64,000 nucleotides of DNA from Acinetobacter baylyi DSM 14961 = CIP 107474. GTDB lineage: Bacteria; Pseudomonadota; Gammaproteobacteria; Pseudomonadales; Moraxellaceae. A model generated the notes under the pieces. It was not told the DNA's origin. It saw nothing but the letters and a program-made list of their open reading frames with translations, and made no database searches. Below are positions 58,413 to 64,000 of this stretch, piece by piece (positions within the stretch are counted from its first letter, which is position 1; each line of letters begins with the position of its first letter). The stretch lies in assembly GCF_000368685.1 (NCBI RefSeq), contig NZ_KB849625.1:372001-436000 (forward strand). The letters are read 5' to 3'. Made by a program: the position numbers and the translations under genes.

Positions 58413-60200
58413 CTAGCGATCCACGTCAGCCATAACCACGTCAATGGTCGCCAAATAAATGATCAAGTCCGAAACCAGACTACCATTAATCACCGAAGGC
58501 ATTTGCTGCAAGTGGGTGAAGGTTGGCGTACGAATACGTGTACGATAGCTCATGGTTGACTTGTCAGATGTGAGGTAATACGTGCTCGCACCTTTTACAA
58601 CCTCAGTCATGAATGATGCTTCACCCGCAGGCATTACTGGACCCCAAGATACACTTAAGAAGTGTGTGATCAAGGTTTCAATATCTTGTAATGTCTTGTC
58701 TTTTGGCGGTGGAACAGCCAATGGGTGATCCGCTTTATAAGGGCCTGATGGCATGTTATCCAGACATTGCTGAATAATTTTTAATGACTCCGTGATTTCA
58801 CGGAAATGCACCATGACACGTGCATAGGCATCGCCTTCATACTCAAGCGGCACATCAAAATCAAAGTTTTCATAGCCGCTATAAGGACGATATTTACGTA
58901 CGTCAAAATCAATACCTGTTGCACGTAAACCAGTTCCTGTCACACCCCAAGCCAATGCCGATTTTGCATCATACTGGGCAACATTACGGGTACGACCAAT
59001 AAACACCGAATTTTTCAGCGCTGCCGTGTGGTATTCGTTTAGACGTTTTGGCATCCACTCGAGCAGTTCCTTCACCAGCTTATGCCAGTTATTTGGAAGA
59101 TCGTGAGCGGTACCACCAATACGGAACCATGCTGGATGCATACGGTAACCTGTAATGGCTTCTACGATGTCATACACTTTCTGACGGTCTGCAAACATAT
59201 AGAATACAGGTGTCATACCACCCGCATCCTGAATCGCTGTACCGCAGAACAACAAGTGGTTATTGATACGGAACAATTCGTTCAACATGACACGAATCAC
59301 TTGTGCACGCTCAGGCACTTTAATGCCTGCTAGCTGCTCAACTGCCATCACATACGGCATGTTTTGCGCACAACCACCCAAGTAATCGACACGGTCGGTA
59401 TAAGGAATGAAAGAATGCCATGTTTGACGTTCAGCCATCTTTTCCACACCGCGGTGGTGATAACCAATATCGGGCACACAGTCTTTGACTTCTTCACCAT
59501 CAAGCTGCAAGACCACACGGAATGCACCATGCGCAGATGGATGGTTTGGACCCAAGTTCAAGAACATAAAGTCTTCATCGGCGTTACCGCGCTTAAGACC
59601 CCAGTCTTCAGGCACAAAACGCAAATGTTCCTGTTCAAAATCCTGCTTCGCCTGATTCTGCATGTACGGCGTATATTCGGTCGCACGCGCAGAATACTCT
59701 TTACGAAGTGGATGACCTTCCCAATAGGTTGGCAACAAAATACGACGGAGCATCGGATGCCCTTCGAAATTGATTCCAAACATATCGTAGGCTTCACGTT
59801 CGTACCAGTTGGCGTTTGGCCAAATATTGGTCGCGGTTGGAATGTTTAAATCACTCTCGTTCAATGCAACCTTGATACGGATATCACTATTGCGCTCTAA
59901 CGATAATAAATGATAGAAAACAGTGAAATCTGAAGCAGGTAAACCATCACGATGTACACGTAAACGCTCGTCCATTGCAGACAAGTCAAATAACATGACA
60001 TAAGGACGGTCTACTTTACGTAGAAACATCAAAACTTCTTGTACGCGTGAGCGCTCAACCCAGACCGTTGGAAACTCTTCGCAAGTCGTTTGCACATAGA
60101 AGTTCTCACCGAATTTGGTTTTGAGTTCTTCTACAATTGCAAATGCTGGGCGTGAATCAACAGGGGTTGATTCTGGCATAGCAATGTCAGTTTCAGCCAT
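58413..60200 (-). CDS. nuoC: NADH-quinone oxidoreductase fused subunit C/D
   Basis: This single 595-residue protein joins NuoC (about residues 1-190, with the [37 protein letters not shown] signature near 127-165) and NuoD (about 200-595, with [24 protein letters not shown] and [13 protein letters not shown]). NuoD contributes the quinone-binding His and Tyr residues. The fusion (often called nuoCD) is a known feature of gammaproteobacterial complex I. It is intact, with no internal stop. The gap to nuoB is about 80 bases, the largest inside the operon. Confidence 0.97.
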   Translation of the reverse strand: MAETDIAMPESTPVDSRPAFAIVEELKTKFGENFYVQTTCEEFPTVWVERSRVQEVLMFLRKVDRPYVMLFDLSAMDERLRVHRDGLPASDFTVFYHLLSLERNSDIRIKVALNESDLNIPTATNIWPNANWYEREAYDMFGINFEGHPMLRRILLPTYWEGHPLRKEYSARATEYTPYMQNQAKQDFEQEHLRFVPEDWGLKRGNADEDFMFLNLGPNHPSAHGAFRVVLQLDGEEVKDCVPDIGYHHRGVEKMAERQTWHSFIPYTDRVDYLGGCAQNMPYVMAVEQLAGIKVPERAQVIRVMLNELFRINNHLLFCGTAIQDAGGMTPVFYMFADRQKVYDIVEAITGYRMHPAWFRIGGTAHDLPNNWHKLVKELLEWMPKRLNEYHTAALKNSVFIGRTRNVAQYDAKSALAWGVTGTGLRATGIDFDVRKYRPYSGYENFDFDVPLEYEGDAYARVMVHFREITESLKIIQQCLDNMPSGPYKADHPLAVPPPKDKTLQDIETLITHFLSVSWGPVMPAGEASFMTEVVKGASTYYLTSDKSTMSYRTRIRTPTFTHLQQMPSVINGSLVSDLIIYLATIDVVMADVDR

Positions 60201-60281
60201 TGGTTTGGCTTCCTATTTAATACAAATTCTTTTTTGGTTTTTGACAACCATGCTCAACATAGAGATGGAAAATCAAAAAAA

Positions 60282-60959
60282 TTATTTAATTTCATCCATA
60301 GATCGTAAGTTTTTCACTGCAATCCGTTCAGCATTTTTTCGGTCACGTTCTGGCATCATCTTTGGCTTATATACTGGCTGAAGATCATCACCAATGACGG
60401 CTGATAATGGACGACGCTCAAGCTGAATTTGATCTTGCAAGAGCATAAGTGCCTGAATGAGTGCTTCTGGACGAGGAGGACATCCTGGAACATACACATC
60501 AACAGGAATGATTTTATCAACACCCTGTACGACAGAATAAATATCGTACATACCACCTGAGTTTGCACATGCACCCATGGAAATAACCCACTTCGGCTCA
60601 AGCATTTGTTCGTACAAACGCTGGATAACAGGTGCCATTTTGACAAAGCACGTTCCTGCAACAATCATCAGGTCAGCCTGACGAGGTGAAGCACGAATTA
60701 CCTCAGCTCCAAAACGTGATAAATCATGCACACCCGTCAAGGTTGTTGCATATTCTACGTAACAGCAAGAAGTACCAAAGTTAAAAGGCCAAACCGAATT
60801 TTTTCGGCCCCAGTTCACTACGTTATGCAATACATCTTCAAGGCGAGTCATAAATACATTTTTATTGACTTCTTCCTGAAGTGGATCGTTCACAACTTGG
60901 CGTTCTTGTAATGGATATTGATTAGCATCCGGATTCGCACGGGTTAATGTATATTTCAT
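60282..60959 (-). CDS. nuoB: NADH-quinone oxidoreductase subunit B
   Basis: This 225-residue subunit binds the terminal cluster N2 that reduces quinone. The ligands are the tandem Cys in [11 protein letters not shown] (about 66-67), Cys in VAGTCFVKM (about 132), and Cys in [12 protein letters not shown] (about 162). All four are present. The N-terminal 60 residues and a basic C-terminal tail are normal for this group. It lies six bases after nuoA. Confidence 0.97.
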   Translation of the reverse strand: MKYTLTRANPDANQYPLQERQVVNDPLQEEVNKNVFMTRLEDVLHNVVNWGRKNSVWPFNFGTSCCYVEYATTLTGVHDLSRFGAEVIRASPRQADLMIVAGTCFVKMAPVIQRLYEQMLEPKWVISMGACANSGGMYDIYSVVQGVDKIIPVDVYVPGCPPRPEALIQALMLLQDQIQLERRPLSAVIGDDLQPVYKPKMMPERDRKNAERIAVKNLRSMDEIK

Positions 60960-60965
60960 CCCGAG

Positions 60966-61517
60966 TTACTCCTGTTTAGATGACGGTGCTGTCGATGTTT
61001 TGGATTTCATTCGACCAGAGGATTGTGCAGGGATATGACCAGTTGGATCGATGACCAACTCTTCAATTGAATTGAATCGCGTGATCTCTGCAATATTCAT
61101 ATTAGGAGAACCGATTTTAGGTTTAATTCCTGCTGCTTTACGACGATCTGACGGAGACCAAGTTAAGGCGCCTGTTGCAAAGACATAAATCAATGCAATA
61201 AGAAGATCTACAACAAAAATAACCATCGTGGTAAAGCCCATCCACCCGACTTCACGCACAGATGTTGCCCATGCATAAAGATAAAGTGCTTCAAGGTCGA
61301 ACACGACAAAGAAAATTGCAACCAAATAGAATTTTGCAGATAAACGAATGCGAGCACCACCTGCGCTCACCACACCCGATTCAAACTGTTCCTGCTTCGC
61401 ACGTCCCCATGATTTACCCCCTAGGAGTAAGGGAACAGTAAGCATAAAAACGCACAGAAATGTAACGCCGATCACGAAGGCAATAATTGCCCAATCGTAT
61501 GGAGTAATGGCACTCAT
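60966..61517 (-). CDS. nuoA: NADH-quinone oxidoreductase subunit A
   Basis: This is the first gene of the nuo operon. The ATG at 61517 (MSAITPYDWAIIAFVIGVTF, 183 residues) has AGGAG ten bases upstream and matches the family; the frame is open twelve codons further. There are three membrane helices. The conserved ESGVVSAGGARIRLSAKFYLVAIFFVVFDLEALYLYAW segment (about 48-85) contains the Asp/Glu pair of the quinone-proton path. The C-terminal polar extension (about 130-183) is longer than in E. coli. Confidence 0.95.
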   Translation of the reverse strand: MSAITPYDWAIIAFVIGVTFLCVFMLTVPLLLGGKSWGRAKQEQFESGVVSAGGARIRLSAKFYLVAIFFVVFDLEALYLYAWATSVREVGWMGFTTMVIFVVDLLIALIYVFATGALTWSPSDRRKAAGIKPKIGSPNMNIAEITRFNSIEELVIDPTGHIPAQSSGRMKSKTSTAPSSKQE

Positions 61518-62151
61518 GCGGGGATAACTCCTGGCAGGCCTATTATTTAACAAAGAAATGTATGTTTAGGTCTTGGAAACGCACCAAACACAAAATTAAT
61601 CCCGCCAATTGTACCTGATTTCGCTTTTCTCTTTCTAGTTCAAGCCTCTTAGCCTTTAGCATGGTTTTTATACATTTTTTTGACACAACATGGTTCAATC
61701 CCAACACCCACGTAGATCATCGATTTATTAAATCATTTATCACTTTATGATTATTTTTTTCTTTATTTGAAAAAAATCATGTCTTAAACCCAGATTCCGT
61801 AAATTTATAGCAAGAGCTCATGACATTTACAAATTGCACCACTATAGCGCAAGCATAATAAATTTAAATGATGATCATTTACCACTATGATAAATTATAC
61901 TTAAATGCGTCCACGGCACAAATGTATCATTTTTTGTTCGAGCGGCATTGTTTTAGAGTGGTCATACTCACGCTATTGAACAATTATCCCAAGAAAGAAA
62001 TCAAGTACGGTATTAAACTAAACAGTCAGATCGAAATCATGTCTTTAGCCTTATATAACCTGTTTCAATTCAGTAACATGCTTTAATTAACTTTATACAG
62101 ATCAATTCGAACTGATGTGTATGCTAATAACAATGTATAAGGAGTAAAAGA
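61518..62151. other. Leader and promoter region of nuo and the divergent small gene
   Basis: About 630 bases separate nuoA from the plus-strand gene at 62152. It includes the predicted nuo promoter at 61804-61832 and so an untranslated nuo leader near 280 bases. A 72-codon open frame at 61868-62086 has no ribosome site and is not called. No hairpin attenuator was confidently found. Confidence 0.4.
61804..61832 (-). promoter_or_regulatory. Predicted sigma-70 promoter of the nuo operon
   Basis: On the minus strand TTGTAA (-35) and TATAAA (-10) are exactly 17 bases apart, and the -10 is preceded by TGC, an extended -10 element. Transcription would start near 61797 and leave a leader of about 280 bases before nuoA. 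Confidence 0.5.
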
Positions 62152-62511
62152 ATGAATCTTGAATATACCCATAAACCTAATTATTTCTTTTATGCGCAAT
62201 TATTTATTCGCCATATAGAAACTTATATACAAAAACATCCTGATGTCCTTCATGCTACCTTTGAGTTGAGCGATATTTATGATTTATTTCGTCAAGATTA
62301 TGCATCATCAACCACCAATCTCGACAGTATCCTAAATATTGCCGATGAATACAAAGTTGAAACTTTAAATAGTGGTGATCAGAAGCTAATTACCCATTAT
62401 AAAATTGATGCAGAAAACAATTCACTCACCATTGATTTTGATGAAGATGCCGCTAAAAGTTTACAGCAAGGTAAATCTTTAGTTGCACCAGATGCGAACC
62501 AGTACGAATAA
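62152..62511 (+). CDS. Small soluble protein of unknown function
   Basis: This 119-residue acidic protein has no signal or membrane segment. Its first half is predicted helical (YFFYAQLFIRHIETYIQKHP, then a SDIYDLFRQDY helix). The second half has two short strands (YKVETLNSGDQKLITHYKID, NNSLTIDFDEDA). A strong GGAG site lies seven bases before the ATG, and a good terminator follows, so it is clearly expressed as its own unit. It lies between the nuo operon and the convergent BfmS-like kinase gene. No family recognised. Confidence 0.75.
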   Translation: MNLEYTHKPNYFFYAQLFIRHIETYIQKHPDVLHATFELSDIYDLFRQDYASSTTNLDSILNIADEYKVETLNSGDQKLITHYKIDAENNSLTIDFDEDAAKSLQQGKSLVAPDANQYE

Positions 62512-62524
62512 CTTTTAAAATTTA

Positions 62525-62557
62525 AAAAACAAGGCAGTTTATCGCTGCCTTGTTTTT
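62525..62557. terminator. Bidirectional terminator before the kinase gene
   Basis: AAAAACAAGGCAG and CTGCCTTGTTTTT form a thirteen-base stem with a six-base loop, flanked by A- and T-runs, between convergent stop codons. Confidence 0.85.
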
Positions 62558-62562
62558 TTGTT

Positions 62563-64000
62563 CTATATCGATTTTTTCTTTTTACTATTTTCATTAAAAC
62601 GTTTTGCAGGCCACTGCATCACAAAGCGGGCGCCGCCTAATTCTGGACTTTCATCTACCTGGATGGTTCCACCAAACCAATAGGCAATACGACTCACAAT
62701 CGAAAGCCCCAAACCATAGCCGCCAGAAGCACGTGTACGACTATCATCTAAACGAGCAAATGCTTCAAATACTCTCGCGCGATCTTCTTCAGCAATACCC
62801 GCACCATCGTCTTCCACACAGATAAATGCATGACCATCTGGATGAATTCCACCAGAAATTCGCACCTTATCATTGCAGTAACGCACGGCATTACCTACCA
62901 GATTTTGAACCACACGATGCAAATAACGACGCTCTGCATCGACCATAACATAAGTGGGCGGTGGAATGAGTTCAATTTCTTTTTGGGTTTTGAGTGCTTC
63001 AGTTTCAATGGCTACCTGATTAAGCAGATCGACCAGTATGATCTCTTCAAAATCAAGCGAAGGTGTACCCTGCTCCAACTTGGCATAGGTCATGATTTCA
63101 TCAATTAAGGTATTCAGTGCCTCAATATCACGGTCAATCATTTCCATTTGCTGAATACGATAATTGTAGTCATCTTCTTCAGCGAGCATTTCCATTCCAA
63201 AACGAATACGTGCAACAGGTGTTCTTAGTTCATGGGAAACTGCACGCATCAACTCACGTTGTGCCTCAATCAAACGCTGAATATGATCCGACATATTATT
63301 ATAACTTGATGCCAGATTTGCCATTTCATCACTTCCCTCAATCGGGACACGTAATGATAAATCACCAGACTTCATGCGGTTGAGTGCATAACGTACCTGA
63401 CGAATCTTTCGTTCAAGTGGTAAAATTAAACCATAAACACCCAGACTAAGCAGAAACAAACTAAATAAGGTAATTCCAGCAGAGAGTTGAAATGGCATCC
63501 AGTTGAATAATGGCACAGGCCCGAGTACCAAAGCTTGCATTGGATTGTTTGGCATGGGTGAGATAATCGAAATCGTGGTTCCACGAATGGTCGCATTATC
63601 TTTATAGAGCATCACACTTTGATCCTGACGTAAACGCCCGATCTGCTCCGAGTCCAAATTCAAATCTTTAACATCATAAATATTAATTGGATAAGAAAAA
63701 TATTTCTGAATTTTTTGAACGTATTGTTTTTCCTGTCCAGGATAAAAAATCAGATAATCCAGGATAAAAATAGGCAGCGCCTTCATTTGACGCTCACCAA
63801 TTTTATCTACCTTAATATAAAGGAAGTGTTTTGGATCATCCTTTAAGCCAATGACCACATAAGCAATTGAGGTTTCAGCATCATAACGAACAACTGATTT
63901 TTGCTCATCCAGACGTTTCTTCTCTGTACGTGATAACTCGATTTTGCTGGCATCGATATAATAGATGGGCAACTCAAGTAGATCAGAGGCATCTGATATC
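62563..64000 (-). CDS. bfmS: Sensor histidine kinase BfmS, 5' end outside the window
   Basis: The reading frame is open to the right edge, so the start is missing; about 479 codons are visible. Parts in order: periplasmic sensor region, a membrane helix (FQLSAGITLFSLFLLSLGVYGLIL), a HAMP linker, the phosphoacceptor AVSHELRTPVARIRFGMEML, N-box NLVGNAVRYCND, G1 VEDDGAGIAEEDR, F-box VFEAFARLDDSR and G2 GGYGLGLSIVSR. The kinase is complete in its catalytic parts. BfmS acts with BfmR to control envelope and biofilm genes in Acinetobacter; I assign the name from similarity and from its known position near nuo. bfmR should lie beyond the right edge. Confidence 0.85.
   Translation of the reverse strand, partial: ISDASDLLELPIYYIDASKIELSRTEKKRLDEQKSVVRYDAETSIAYVVIGLKDDPKHFLYIKVDKIGERQMKALPIFILDYLIFYPGQEKQYVQKIQKYFSYPINIYDVKDLNLDSEQIGRLRQDQSVMLYKDNATIRGTTISIISPMPNNPMQALVLGPVPLFNWMPFQLSAGITLFSLFLLSLGVYGLILPLERKIRQVRYALNRMKSGDLSLRVPIEGSDEMANLASSYNNMSDHIQRLIEAQRELMRAVSHELRTPVARIRFGMEMLAEEDDYNYRIQQMEMIDRDIEALNTLIDEIMTYAKLEQGTPSLDFEEIILVDLLNQVAIETEALKTQKEIELIPPPTYVMVDAERRYLHRVVQNLVGNAVRYCNDKVRISGGIHPDGHAFICVEDDGAGIAEEDRARVFEAFARLDDSRTRASGGYGLGLSIVSRIAYWFGGTIQVDESPELGGARFVMQWPAKRFNENSKKKKSI

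Noticed and set aside
61868..62086. 72-codon open frame in the nuo leader region
   Set aside because: It has no Shine-Dalgarno site, no recognisable fold, and lies across the predicted promoter flank; probably chance.
1..64000. Search for tRNA, rRNA, CRISPR arrays, insertion sequences and integrase genes
   Set aside because: Nothing seen with cloverleaf, spaced repeats, terminal inverted repeats with a transposase, or an integrase-like product. A tRNAscan-type run would be decisive for tRNA.

Overview
The window looks like chromosomal DNA of an Acinetobacter species (Moraxellaceae, Gammaproteobacteria). It is AT-rich (about 40% GC by eye). The pilG/pilH pair, an NADH dehydrogenase I operon with fused nuoCD lying next to a BfmS-type sensor kinase, and the MetG, Upp and Dcd proteins all match what I recall of that genus. 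The species cannot be fixed from sequence alone. I saw no rRNA, tRNA, CRISPR array, insertion sequence or prophage.

Layout. 1-0.6 kb: the pilH (cut by the window edge) and pilG response regulators. 0.8-7.6 kb: a secreted coiled-coil protein, an RND adaptor and pump, and proS. 7.6-13.9 kb: an accessory-looking block of exported proteins on the minus strand. Four of them share a short motif directly after the signal peptide, and a fifth, very AT-rich secreted orphan follows. 14-23.2 kb: dcd, a LysE-type exporter, a DUF2062 membrane protein, an exported nucleosidase-like lipoprotein, an Mrp/ApbC ATPase, a LEA/hydrophilin-like protein, a Tsx-like nucleoside channel and metG. 23.3-24.2 kb: a very AT-rich gene resembling putative AbiC phage abortive-infection proteins. 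24.3-31.2 kb: an exported metallo-beta-lactamase-fold hydrolase, an overlapping 2OG-oxygenase/alpha-beta-hydrolase pair, an NCS2 purine permease, an 8-oxoguanine deaminase-like enzyme, a small lipoprotein and a second LysE exporter. 31.3-35.6 kb: a methyltransferase divergent from a TetR-MFS-HlyD (EmrAB-like) efflux unit with a clear palindromic operator. 35.7-43.3 kb: mixed metabolic genes, a channel-like membrane protein, a ferredoxin-NADP reductase and a divergent YeiE-like LysR regulator. 43.4-46.4 kb: a TonB-dependent siderophore receptor with a Fur box, and upp. 46.4-61.8 kb: the complete 13-gene nuo operon. 62-64 kb: a small unknown protein and the 3' part of a bfmS-like kinase.

How parts may work together. 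Several genes touch nucleobase and nucleoside handling: Tsx channel, exported nucleosidase-like lipoprotein, NCS2 permease, guanine-type deaminase, upp and dcd. The nuo genes encode all of respiratory complex I. Two drug-type efflux units (RND and EmrAB-like) each lack an outer-membrane channel gene and would need one encoded elsewhere. The most promising poorly described elements are the four-gene exported family, the AbiC-like insertion, the LEA-like protein and the nucleosidase lipoprotein with a changed catalytic position.
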